Shown here piece after piece: positions 11,561 through 24,200 of a stretch of DNA of 64,000 bases. The position numbers and the translations under genes are program-made. Position 1 is the stretch's first letter; each line of letters starts with the position of its first letter. Under the pieces are notes generated by a model. It made no database searches, was not told the DNA's origin, and saw only the letters and a program-made list of their open reading frames with translations. Origin of the DNA: Echinometra lucunter (lineage: Eukaryota > Echinodermata > Echinoidea > Camarodonta > Echinometridae); NCBI GenBank assembly GCA_029962745.1, contig CM057171.1, forward strand, positions 1,552,640 through 1,616,639. The letters run 5' to 3'.

Positions 11561-13175
11561 AAAGCTTCACATCTGGTAAGTGGCCTACATAAAGTCTAAA
11601 AAAAAAAGAAGAAAAAGCCATATACCGGTATCGGAGAAGTTTCATATTGAGATTCTCTACTTATTTACTACGGTATGAGGGAGGCAGTGCATCAAGAGAC
11701 GAATGCTAATGGCACAGCAGCCAAAACTTTGATAAGAATGAAAGGTGCCCCTAAATTGAAGCAATGAAGATATTTTTCTTCTTTTTTGAAAGCTCCTCGC
11801 TACGTTTGCTCGCTCTTACATATTTCAGGCATGGCACATCAAGTGTGTTGAAGCCATGTAAGTCTTATCTATTCTCCTTTTCATGTCGAGATGGTGCTTA
11901 AGATTAAAACCCCCTTTTGAAATTGACCATTTTTTCTCTAATAGCATATCGGTCGTGATAAGATCTCAAATATGCATTGAAAATTATAGCTTGGTCAATA
12001 ACAAAAAGGACAGGCTTCTGGGTGACAAAAACAATGATAGAGATAAACCCAGAAATAATTTTGAGACATCTTTATCATCAAATCACTTCAAGTTCCTGCC
12101 CCCCTCTCCCTGCCTCAGTATATTTTAGGGTAAGCGTATGCTCGTTCCCTCCCTTTGAAAGCACCCCCCCCCGAAATCAGCAATAAGTGAAAGTCCCTCA
12201 ATACTTTTTAAGATGACAGCTGTCACTTTATTCCAATCACCATCACTCTCCTGCTACTGGCTACTCTGTACAATACTACCAGTATCGTATTTCTTCTACC
12301 ATCTTACTTCTACTACAATTTTACTCTTGACAAATGCACGCCTCTCATACAATTCTGCGTTTCTCCTCTTCTGTCATTCCCACAAAAATTTTGTTCACTT
12401 CATTCTCTTTCGTCTCAAATTATCATTGAAATTCTCTCACTTGATTTTGCATCTCGCTTTTCTGAAAACGAAACAATCTGAGCATGAGCAGATAAAGGTC
12501 ATTTGAGATAAAATCTGAAACCCACTGACATGGAAACTATTCAAGGCTTGCCGGACATAGCAACAAGCAATGCATGTGAACTGGATTCCAAGCATTGTGG
12601 TTCACTAATTATAGAAATCAGGCTAATGGAATAGCTCGTCTCTAGGTGCTTATAGATGAAATGTGCATAAATTGGAAAACATTACCAAACCAGTCTTCTG
12701 TTCACTCATCGTGCATTCCATGATACCCAGGTGGAAGTATTCTTTTTTCACCAAGGGAAATAAAGGCTATTCATGAGACACATCTGTCACTTTGGGAGTG
12801 ACTATTCTGAGTGCACAAACATGAACTGTCCATGTTCTAAATTATCTGTGGATATTTGAGGTCATTTGAGACACGAGTTAACCACGAACTGGCTTATTCC
12901 ATTTTTATTGTTCCACTTTTGGAGGTATCCTGAAAGTGAGAGCAGAATGAAGATGAGAAGTTTCATTTAAAAAAAAAAAGAAAAGAAAAGAGGAAAGGAA
13001 AGATGAAAGTACCAATATGAAAAATTACACATTTCTTCAATCGATCACAAATATTACGAATTGACAGTTAATACTTGGGCAAAAGAAGTCAGCCCCCTTA
13101 AAATTTTTGGCTCATTACGCCAGTGACGGGATGGATGTAGAAGTTAGAAGCACAGAGGGAAGGGGAATGTATAAC
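11561..13175. other. No gene or recognisable element
   Basis: Unique-looking sequence with simple A/G runs near 12970-13000. Short hydrophobic frames at 12213-12506 show no start context, homologue or partner exon that I can support. Confidence 0.45.
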
Positions 13176-13599
13176 GCCCGCCGCACACCATACGATCCGT
13201 CTGCGATCCGATTTTGGAATTTTTTTTTTTTTATAGCATTTGATATGAACATTCAAACATGTAAATCTTCATGATCAAAGTTCCGAATAGTTGTATGAAT
13301 ACTAAAATCAAAATTTCGGGCTATGCACGAGCCTCCTTGTAGGAATAAAAGCGAATTCAATTCCAAATCGTAGTGATGTCATAGCAATTTTGATCGGCTA
13401 CGATTTGAAGCCGATTTGGCCTTTACTCCGACCACAAGGCTTGAAATTAACGAAAATTTCGAGCTTAGTATTCCTGTCATTATTCCGAACTTCAAATAAG
13501 ATAATACACTGTATTACTAGTTTAAACTTTCATATTTAATGCAAAATGCGATTTGTTCGAAAATCGAGTTGCAGTCGGATCGTATAGTGTGCGGCGGGC
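13176..13599. mobile_element. Inverted-repeat element GCCCGCCGCACAC
   Basis: Ends GCCCGCCGCACACCATACGA and its near-complement TCGTATAGTGTGCGGCGGGC. About 424 bp, non-coding. Flanks are TAA-like on the left and TTAA on the right. Confidence 0.8.
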
Positions 13600-16490
13600 T
13601 TAAGAGAGTAATAGAAGGAGATACCGGAAGAGGAGAGGGCAATGATAAAGAAAAAAAAAAATAAAATAAAAATCAAAAGACAAAAAAAAGGGGGGGGGGG
13701 GGAGGAAAAAGTAGATATATTCCAAGAAAGGTTTTCTCATAGAAGCCCCTTCTTGTAGCAGCAAAGACACCCTCTCTTACATCATAAACAAAATGAAGTC
13801 ACAAAAATGATTCTTTTAATATCAAATACCTTTAATATTTCTCTTTTTACATGCATTTAGAAAGAACAATTCTTTCAAGTACTTTGAATATTTTCATACT
13901 ATTTCTTGAACTAAGTCTCTGATATATTTCGTTGGAGTACATCATCTATTGACTGACACTCCTTACATCCTTTAAGTTGAGAGCTAGGAGGACATTCATT
14001 CTATACATAAGAACATGAGTTCATGGCAATACCCTCCGGTGCCAAAATGTTCCCTTTATTTTTATTACACAGTCTCAGCATAAAGAATTCATCCAGCAAA
14101 GTATAATTATTGAATTACTAGGTATCCTCAAATACGGAATATGATGAGGATTACAGAAAATAATTTCATAATACATTTGAATATTTCCATACTATCTATT
14201 TAAATACAAACTCTGACATGTAACTTTGATGGACACCATCTATTGGCCTACACTTACCAGTAAGCTCATACCTCATCTTCTTTGACAAATGGAAGCAAGT
14301 GACATACCAACTAAATCTGAGTCACGTTTCCATATTTCATCTGATGTGCTCTTCTTCCAGGCCAAGTTTTTCATATTGTATGTAATGTTCTCTTCCTCTG
14401 GGCCAAATTTTATGCATGAACACTCATCATGCTAAGAGATATGTTAGAAAAGACATTACAGTCTTCCATTGACATCAGTGTAAATGGAAGATACATTTTG
14501 CTCTTTTACAGAAAATGTCACTTTTGTCACTTGCTTCCTTTTGTCAATGTAGGGCATCCCCTTTATATTTCTCAAGGGGTAAGCATGATGAATTCATATC
14601 TGACTCATTAAATTGGCAATGTGAGTTTACAACATTCATACATTCACTTAAATTGGCAATGTGAATAACAACATTCATACTTTACTTACAATCTAGAGGT
14701 TGCTTATCATTCAAATACCTTGCAAATCAGTTCAAAGATGGATTGTAGATGGCATAGCATGTAATAGCATGATTGATTGATCACGATTGATTCACAGGAA
14801 CAGGGGGGCGTTTCATCAACATTTGTTGTCTGACAAGTTGTCAGATCTGACATCTTTCCTTGATTTTGATTGGCTGAGAAGCATCATTACTATGGCAACT
14901 GTCGGATAAAACAGACTTTGTCGGATAAAACATCCGACAAGTCGTTTCATGAAACGCTCCCCTGGTCTCCTGAACAAAGAAAGGATATATACATCTATTT
15001 CTGGAAGGTAGCTAAAACATGCCAATATCACATAATAACCAATTAGGAAGTTGTAATCTTGCAAAAACAACAATAATAAATACTGCAGTCAAACCCATGA
15101 GACCGCTGATTGCTATCATAAAAGATTGCTCAAATAATTTACCTGGTAGTTTTATGGCACCCTTCATTATTTTTGTAATTTATCAAAATTGGAAAACTCA
15201 AGATATCTTCACCTACCCAACTTTTGAAAACATACAACCATTATCTCAAAATAAAAAAAAAAATCAAAATAAGAGAACAACTTGTACGAGAAAAAGAAAC
15301 TGTTTAGATAATTAATGAATGGTAAAGAAGAACCATTTAAAATCTAAAAAAGGCATTAATATAATTTTCCTAGTAAACAATTGGATGCTACATAACACTT
15401 TTCCTTTAAATACATAAAAATTATATAGATTTTAAAATGTGATGATGCTAAAAAAAATGATATGGCAACTTTATTTCAAGTAAAATAATACAATCCACTA
15501 TGTTTTAACTGAATGATTATATTATCAAATTTGGATCATCAAATAAATGAAAAAAGTCAAGATTAAATCATTATCATGCACTAAAGAAGAACTTCTCACT
15601 TACATCTAACGTAGAGGCGATCAAACGGCTTCATTCAGAAAAATTACACATATTCATTGCACATTTTGAATACATTATAGAGGCAGATTTATCTTCATAA
15701 GTTCATATACAAAGCTGCCAATTCCAATTGGAAAAAAATCCTATTCTTTATATCTTCAAAACTTATTTTCTAGCTCAAAATCCTGCTTTTGGCCTGAAAC
15801 TTCGAAACATATAACAGTGTGATTCCTTTGCCACTCTGCATGATAACTAAACTATAAAACAACATCATCAATATAGGGCTTACTTAATTATTTTGATCCT
15901 AACTCTTCTAAATTGTACTTCATCATTTCAAAGATCTACAGAACAAAATAAAGAAATACACAGATAGAATATACTTATCAAGGTAAACTAAAAATTTTGA
16001 TAATATAACATGAAAATAAGATAAAATAAAGAATCACTGTCAGAACTTTTGAAAATCCTATTTTAATGGGAAAAATCCCATCGTCATATTTCCTTCAAGA
16101 AACATATTAAATTGGATAAAATCCGAGTTGGCAGCTCTGAATATATTATCTGCTGTTGATGCATAACACTGATCTGATATTGCAGTAAATAAAACTCAAT
16201 TATGTGCACTACTACAAATGCAGCTAAACATCTCCAAATGAACATTTTGGACCAATAACAGAATATCAGTCAATAAAAGAATTTCTTTCTTTCTAGAATA
16301 ACTACCTTAAGATCTTCTGATTATCACTTGCCTTTAAATAGAACTAATGTACGTCTGACAAGTGTATTTTATAGGGGATCTGGAATGAATTACACCCAGA
16401 TATAAAGAAAAGTCCATCTTTAAATTCACTTAAGCATAATCACTATAAGTCATATTTACTGAAGCAATATTAGGCTCTTTGTCTGGCATT
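13600..16490. other. AT-rich 3' flank with one MITE; possible distal giantin 3' UTR
   Basis: Apart from the inverted-repeat element at 14801-14964, I see no gene. A poly-G tract is at 13689-13702. Minus-strand AATAAA-like hexamers are frequent, so the transcript end cannot be placed. Confidence 0.4.
14801..14964. mobile_element. MITE with CAGGGGGGCGTTTCAT ends
   Basis: CAGGGGGGCGTTTCAT at the left and ATGAAACGCTCCCCTG at the right, with inner repeats of TTGTCNGA(C/T). 164 bp, non-coding. Confidence 0.85.
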
Positions 16491-16775
16491 ATACCTTGTC
16501 TGTGTTGGGCTTGTCCTGGTTGTTTAACTTTTATTTTATTTGTTTGTTGTTGTTTGAAAAAAAAAATTATTGTATGGTATCCAGTCAATATGTCCATCTA
16601 CATTTATTTCAACTGCTATTATATATAATATTGTATTTTGATACTCAAGGTGGCAGCTGTTTATAAAGCTTTTTGCTTTTCTTGCTGTCTCCTCTATCTT
16701 ACGCTTTTATACTTTGTATCATATGTATTTTTAAACTATTGATGGGAATAAATGAATTGAATTGAATATTTCTGA
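16490..16775 (+). mobile_element. Probable 3' end of a LINE-type retrotransposon
   Basis: Non-coding tract ending GGGAATAAATGAATTGAATT, a short TTGAA-type tail typical of non-LTR element 3' ends. No reverse transcriptase remains. Confidence 0.4.
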
Positions 16776-17026
16776 ATATTTATTTAATTTGTGTGCAGTA
16801 AATAAACAGTATAAAAAATATGATGAAAATAGATTATGACAAGGCAACCTTTAACATTTCACACAAATTCAAGAAGGAATGAAATACATACATAAATTGA
16901 GATAAAATTCATTCCCGTTTCTTAGCATGTTTCTCCTTGATAAAGTTTTCCCAAGTTTTCTCCCTCTGCTTTAGCAAGAGCACTAGGATAAATATGTCCC
17001 AACACAACACTGGCCAAACCTTCATT

Positions 17027-17336
17027 TTAAAGTCTTTGTGGCACAACACTCAAAAGGCGCAATATAGAATAATGGACTTGGTGATTCAGTGGTCAAAGAA
17101 AGACTCCACAATGCTTCGCGAGACGTGCCAGAACAGACTTCAGAAACATTGCTGTTGAACGAACCAAACAAAATTTAGTCTGCATTGGCAAGCATCTGGT
17201 TTTCAGAAATATGGCAGATGCATACATGCACCTCTTGACGAGGTACCATACATCTCATTGGGTAATACCCCCATCCACCCGTGATTGTAATTCTGAATAG
17301 CACCCTCTAAATGTTGTGCCACACAGACTTTGATGA
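17027..17336. mobile_element. Inverted-repeat element AAAGTCTTTGTGGCACAACA
   Basis: Left AAAGTCTTTGTGGCACAACA and right TGTTGTGCCACACAGACTTT are near-perfect complements. About 310 bp, non-coding. Confidence 0.8.
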
Positions 17337-17372
17337 TCCATTTATGCTGATGAATCTGGTCATGGGTTTTAA

Positions 17373-17765
17373 CCCATTCGTGTCAGAGGTCCACATTTTG
17401 TGGTTTGGCCTAATAACTTTTAATGCAGAACTCTAAAAATCATACCAAATACATGAGCAGAAAGAGCAAAAAAAAACTGTGCCCATTTTGGTTGTGTTAG
17501 TATTTGTTGTTTGTTGCTGAAAATTTTCTAAAGGAAAATAATTAAAATCCTTAAATTGGCAATGTGATAGAAAGTTTAAAATCACTCTTATCCTGCAATT
17601 TGGCAACTTTTTGACCTCTTATCATACTTTTTGTCAATTTATTTTTTATTTCAGATACATGCTTTATAAGAAAAATGTAGCAATAGAATAAAAATGTTGG
17701 TGTTGCCAATTTGAAGAAAAAAAGCTGATCAAATTAGGCTTCAAATAATTCCTGTCACGAATGGG
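17373..17765 (-). mobile_element. TTAA-flanked CCCATTCGTGACAG MITE, copy 1
   Basis: TTAA on both sides, ends CCCATTCGTGTCAG and CTGTCACGAATGGG. The TTAA target and CCC...GGG ends are characteristic of piggyBac-type elements. No transposase. Confidence 0.88.
17638..17650 (-). promoter_or_regulatory. Candidate poly(A) signals of giantin, inside a transposable element
   Basis: Two AATAAA hexamers on the minus strand (17638-17643 and 17645-17650) are the first I see downstream of the stop codon, about 490 nt away. Both lie within an inverted-repeat element. The real cleavage site cannot be seen from sequence alone. Confidence 0.35.
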
Positions 17766-17854
17766 TTAACTTTTAAATCTACAATACATCATAGGAAATA
17801 AAGAGACTCACTTTGCACTCCTTGCTAAAGAGCAGCACTAAGTACAATATGCCA

Positions 17855-18045
17855 TGGCTAGCAGTGGAACGCTTATAATTTCAACATCATCTGCACTATG
17901 ATGAAGTCGATCTCTTGCGGGAATTGTTTTCTCTGAATTCCCACACTTAACTCTCCTGGATAATGAGCGACAATGCGTATGAAGCGCCTTGGTTAGCAAT
18001 GGAACGCTAGCAGATAGAGGAGGAAGATTTGGCTCAATGCAATAA
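17855..18045 (-). pseudogene. Two tandem partial copies of the giantin terminal exon in the 3' UTR
   Basis: The segment encoding the end of the anchor plus stop recurs at about 17993-18034 (reads IFLLYLLAFHC and TAA) and more decayed near 17857-17885. Spacing is about 136-141 bp from the true end at 18134. They sit downstream of the stop and have no acceptor of their own that I can see. Confidence 0.75.
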
Positions 18046-18133
18046 TGCACAATTAACATGACCAAGAATGTCCTCTCTGTACATCACTTTACACTCATGG
18101 GTAACGGGAGGCAGTTGAGATGAAGTGACTTGT

Positions 18134-18242
18134 TTAGCAGTGGAACGCTAGAAGATAGAAGAGGAAGATATGGATGGCTGCAGCGTATATTGCCATTAAA
18201 GACCTTGGCTGAAGACCACTATGGACTGCACGGGTGAAGCTT
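18134..18242 (-). CDS. GOLGB1: Giantin terminal coding exon 23, membrane anchor and stop
   Basis: Starts after atacacag, completes a Gly codon, then SFTRAVHSGLQPRSLMAI and YAAAIHIFLFYLLAFHC, then TAA. The roughly 20-residue hydrophobic end (residues about 3333-3354) matches the human LLAAIYFLMIHVLLILCF anchor in position and pattern (shared AIY and IH). It places the protein as C-terminally membrane-anchored with a cytosolic rod. Confidence 0.92.
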
Positions 18243-21200
18243 CTGTGTATGAAAGACATAAAAAGGAAGCACTGAACATACATGTATATGGGTCATTCTA
18301 TGGGGATGGGTCAACCTTTGTGACACACCTGGGCTCTGTTTCATAAAAAGTTGCTATGATAGCAACTCCTGCTGGAATGGTAACTACCATGGCAACAGTG
18401 AGAATTCTGCTCCCTGATTGGCTTTTGTAATGAAAGTTGTCATTCCAGCAAGAGTTGCTATTATAACAATTTTTTTATGAAATGGGGCCCAGAACAGAAA
18501 AACAGGGCTTTACTTAAAGCCAGGCAACATTTTTCATTGCTAGTTTCAACAAGAAAAGTGTGACCAGCTAAGTGAAAGTAACCCTGGATCATGCTTCATT
18601 AAAATAACACAAACCAAAGTTTGTGTTAATGTCATATAAATGTAATGTCCATTTAACAGAGGTAAAACAACAAATGTGTTTCAAAGTAAATCCATTACAG
18701 ATTATCCAATGAAACAGGCATGCTTACAGTAGAAGACAATTATGTGTTCATTACATCAAATATTTTAAAAAGAGGAGCTGATCTTCAGTGTTTAATGGAT
18801 GAGCTTATACCTCTGTTACAAGGACATTGCTATATAAGTTGACCCAACGGATGCACTGACCCATATGCTACTTAACATGGTAAGCATCATACTATTTCAT
18901 ACAAACTTTCTTTCCATTCCCTCATAATCACTGGATGTAGTTTCCTGTGGATACTATGTTAAATATTTTGAAAATGTAAGAAAACACTAGTCAAAAAAAT
19001 AAAAGGGGAAAATCAGATTATATCCTCTAAACTTGACCATCTCAGCATTCAAGCCATTGTCTCCAGCAACTGGGGGATCCTGACATAAAGTCCAGTCTTG
19101 ACTTCTGTTTATCATTGATAATCCTCATGTATTTTAACCCATTCGTGACAGAGGTCCACATTTTGTGGTTCGGCCTAATATCTTTTGATGCAAAGCCCTA
19201 AAAATCATACCAAATACATGAGCAGAAAGAGCAAAAAATTCTACACAAACTGTGCCCATTTTGGTTGTGTTAATATTCGTTGTTTGATGCTGACATTTTT
19301 TAAAAGGAAAATAAGCATTAAAATCCTTAAATTGGCAATGTGATAGAAGATTTAAAATCACCATTTTCCCCTGCAAATTGGCAACTTTTTGACTCTTCAT
19401 CATAATTTCTGTCAATTCATATTCATCTCAGATACATGTTTATAAGGAAAATGTAGCAATAAAATAAAAATATTGGTGTTGCCAATTTGAAGAATAAAAG
19501 CTGATCAAATTAGGCTTTAAATAATTCCTGTCACGAATGGGTTAAAGTTGCTCCACCTGCCATATTGTATCATTATATCATCTATTCCCCACAGAAATGT
19601 ACACACTAAGCCAAATAACTTGGCTTCTTCTGGTTTATGAGTTAAAGGAGAATGCAACCCAGGCATCAGTGTGCTCTTAGTGAATAAAGATGACCAAGAA
19701 GAACAAACAGTGAAAGTTTGGGCAAAATCAGACAATCTGTTCACGAGTTATGAAGTTTGAAAGTTTCAGTAAATCTCTATTATGAGGATCCTTGAGTTGG
19801 CAACTTTCCCAGCATCTGTGATGCCATCGTGGACAACTCTCAATTCATTTTGTACATAATTTTTCAAAAAAATTTATTTCTATGAAATGTCAAGTCAGGA
19901 ATCAACATGATTCTCCCAAATATGCTTGCAGAATTGATATAGCCATGTCATACTCAAACAATAAATCAAGAGAATTTTTTTATTTCTCATGAAAATTAAG
20001 AAAATGTTGAATTCTGTGTACAAAATGAAGAGTTGTCCACGATGACATCACAGATGCTGGCAAAGTTGCTAATTTAAGAATTTAAGTATCCCCATAATAA
20101 AGATTGACTTAAACTTTCAAAGTTCATAACTCTTGAACAGATTGTCCGATTTTCCTCAAACTTCCATTGTTTATTCTTCTTGTTTTTCTTCATCCACTGG
20201 AAGCACACTGATGTCTGGGTTTCATTCTCCTTTAATAAGATTCTTTTGTAAGTGATAAAATAAAATCTAAGCCTCATAGAAAATAAAATGTTGTACTCAC
20301 CCTCTGCCTTTGAAACATCTCCTCAACTTGTTTGCTATGGTGTTACCATGACGAGCTATAAACAAAGAAAAGGAAAATGAAATGATTGGCATGAGTTCTC
20401 ATTAAAGCTGCACAGTGTATTCCTGTAATTAAACGGACAATCACCAAGCCTAGAGAAATATGTAGTCATATTAGATGTCTAGATTACAAATTCAATACAA
20501 GATTTAAATTTTCTTTCTGAGATGTCTAGCTTCATATGCCTTCATTATGACCTGGGTTTTTCATCGTCACCTTCATCACCTTTCAATCATACCTCACTTT
20601 CAAATATCATTAAAATTGTACCTCACATTCCAATATCAATATGAAATCAGGGAAATCATTTTTAGAAGGTGTTCGAGATGTTGTGGCAAACTTGGTAAGA
20701 GCAAGCACTCTTAATCCAAGGATCATGAGTTCGATTCCCACTGATGCCTGGCTCCTATATGTCATTCAGCAAGACTTTTAATCCAACTTTGCTGCACTCT
20801 ACCCAGATGTATGAATGGGTACGTGGCACTGCTGGGGTAATGATAATACTAATGCAATGTAAGCACCTTAAGCACCTTTTGAGGTGGTTATGTCTTCTTT
20901 ATCATCATATTACTATTCATGTTACTGAACCAAAGAGAAGAGAGTTTTCTTACTGAGATGATGTCCAGCTTTATATGCCTTCACCATCAATTGAGTATCC
21001 TCATCATCAGAATCAATATACAGGCTATATTCCTTCCTCAACGGTGACGATGTCGATGATGAATGATGTTGTGATGATCTCTTCTGCTCTCGTAGATGAT
21101 CCTGAGTAGTTCTCAATGCGTCTTCTGCAAAGACCCTCTGCTCTCGTTCATAATGTAATGATGCCTTTAAATTGGAATGAAAAATAGCAATTTCAGAAAT

Positions 21201-24200
21201 AGCTTGAAGCTAGCAGTCTATGATATATAACTAATATCGTGCCAAATCCACTCTGTGGAGTGCTCAAGGCGCGTGTACATGTAAATGATCAAGAATCAAA
21301 AAGAAATTTTTTGAGATGATTTAAAAAAAAAGTCAGAAGATGAACACTTTATGATGTCTTCAGGAAGGCTATTCCATAATTTAGAACTTGAGTAAGCAAA
21401 TGATCTTTTCCCCCCAAGTTTTAGAACAATATACATAGAGGTAATTTTAGGTTCTTTTAATGTTATGATGATAATATAACATGTTTTGTTTACCCATGAC
21501 AGCATCTTCAGTACTGTTCTGTACTGTACTGTACTCTTCTCCCACAGGGCCCTGCAAGCATATTATTACCATGGCTTTAGCTTGAGCGCTTCGTGCATTC
21601 AAGGAATAAATCCTACCAGGTACCCACTTACTTCACCTGGGTCGAGTGTGGCAAATGTAGATTAATGTCTTACCAAGGGACATGAGTGCTGCAGCAGGAA
21701 TTCAAACTCCATACCTTGTGGTTCAAAGTCCGGAGACTTATCCACCGGACACTGGACCACAACACCTCTACAAACATTTACAAATGTTTACAAACATATA
21801 CTTAATTTTATGGAAACTAACTTTGAATTTTTCGAGCCAATGCTTGCTTAAGTCAGTTTGAGGGCGAGAATACAGAAATGAATACCTCACTCAAACAAGC
21901 ACATATCTTTAGGTTTTCTAATATCTTTAAAATAGAAAATTTTCTGTTTAGTTTTATAAGATGATTTCACAATATTATTGTCTTTTTGTAAGCAAATGTA
22001 TAAAAATACAACTACCTCTGTTTGCGCACATTCTTTGAAAAGCTTATCCCTCTCTTGTTCAACATTCTCCAGTCTGTTATAAAGAAGAAAAATAAAACAA
22101 CATTTGTTAACCTGTTGGCTACTGAATTCTTTTATTCCCATAGACTTAATACAGGGATCACCTGGTTCTAGTAGCTAAGGAGTTAACCTGTTGACTACTG
22201 AATTATTTTATTCCCATAGACTTAATACAGAAGTCACCTGGTTCTAGTAGCTAATGAGTTAACCCATTGACTACTGAATTATTTTATTCCCATAGACCTA
22301 ATACAGGGATCACCTGGTTCTAGTAGCTAATGAGTTAACCCATTGACTACTGAATTATTTTATTCCCATAGACTTAATACAGGGGTCACCTGGTTCTAGT
22401 AGCCAGTGAGTTAACCCACTGACTACTGAATTATTTTATTCCCATAGACTTAATACAGGGGTCACCTGGTTCTAGTAGCTAAGGAGTTAACCCACTGACT
22501 ACTGAATTATTTTATTCCCATAGACTTAATACAGGAGTCACCTGGTTCTAGTAGCTAAGGAGTTAACCCATTGACTACTGAATTATTTTATTCCCATAGA
22601 CTTAATACAGGGATCACCTGGTTCTAGTAGCTAAGGAGTTAACCTGTTGACTACTGAATTATTTTATTCCCATAGACTTAATACAGGGATCACCTGGTTC
22701 TAGTAGCTAAGGAGTTAACCTGTTGACTACAGAATTATTTTATTCCCATAGACTTAATACAGAAGTCACCTGGTTCTAGTAGCTAAGGAGTTAACCCATT
22801 GACTACTGAATTATTTTATTCCCATAGACTTAATACAGGGATCACCTGGTTCTAGTAGCTAATGAGTTAACCCATTGACTACTGAATTATTTTATTCCCA
22901 CAGACTTAATACAGGGATCACCTGGTTCTAGTAGCTAAGGAGTTAACCCATTGACTACTGAATTATTTTATTCCCATAGACTTAATACAGGGGTCACCTG
23001 GTTCTAGTAACTAATAAGTTAACCCATTGACTACTGAATTATTTTATTCCCATAGACTTAATACAGGGGTCACCTGGTTCTAGTAGCTAATAAGTTAACC
23101 CATTGACTACTGAATTATTTTATTCCCATAGACTTAATACAGGAGTCACCTGGTTCTAGTAGCTAAGGAGTTAACCCATTGACTACTGAATTATTTTATT
23201 CCCATAGACTTAATACAGGGATCACCTGGTTCTAGTAGCTAAGGAGTTAACCTGTTGACTACTGAATTATTTTATTCCCATAGACTTAATACAGGGATCA
23301 CCTGGTTCTAGTAGCTAAGGAGTTAACCTGTTGACTACTGAATTATTTTATTCCCATAGACTTAATACAGAAGTCACCTGGTTCTAGTAGCTAAGGAGTT
23401 AACCCATTGACTACTGAATTATTTTATTCCCATAGACTTAATACAGGGATCACCTGGTTCTAGTAGCTAATGAGTTAACCCATTGACTACTGAATTATTT
23501 TATTCCCACAGACTTAATACAGGGATCACCTGGTTCTAGTAGCTAAGGAGTTAACCCATTGACTACTGAATTATTTTATTCCCATAGACTTAATACAGGG
23601 GTCACCTGGTTCTAGTAACTAATAAGTTAACCCATTGACTACTGAATTATTTTATTCCCATAGACTTAATACAGGGGTCACCTGGTTCTAGTAGCTAATA
23701 AGTTAACCCATTGACTACTGAATTATTTTATTCCCATAGACTTAATACAGGGATCACCTGGTTCTTGTAGCTAATGAGTTAACCCATTGACTACTGAATT
23801 ATTTTATTCCCACAGACTTAATACAGGGATCACCTGGTTCTAGTAGCTAAGGAGTTAACCCATTGACTACTGAATTATTTTATTCCCATAGACTTAATAC
23901 AGGGGTCACCTGGTTCTAGTAACTAATAAGTTAACCCATTGACTACTGAATTATTTTATTCCCATAGACTTAATACAGGGGTCACCTGGTTCTAGTAGCT
24001 AATAAGTTAACCCATTGACTACTGAATTATTTTATTCCCATAGACTTAATACAGGAGTCACCTGGTTCTAGTAGCTAATGAGTTAACCCACTGACTACTG
24101 AATTATTTTATTCCCATAGACTTAATACAGGGGTCACCTGGTTCTAGTAGCTAATGAGTTAACCCACTGACTACTGAATTATTTTATTCCCATAGACTTA

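Noticed and set aside
12213..12506. 97-residue hydrophobic plus-strand frame
   Set aside because: T-rich intergenic DNA readily gives hydrophobic frames; no supporting start context, exon structure or family signature.
14816..15073. 85-residue frame ending in basic residues
   Set aside because: Half of it is the MITE at 14801-14964; the rest is AT-rich sequence.
16915..16995. Possible last exon (VLLLKQREKTWENF... then stop) for the minus-strand gene
   Set aside because: The phase needed after exon 22 gives a different, non-hydrophobic tail. The exon at 18134-18242 gives the expected membrane anchor in phase.
19517..19744. 75-residue minus-strand frame
   Set aside because: Lies partly in the 19646-20231 inverted-repeat element, with no splice partners or family features.
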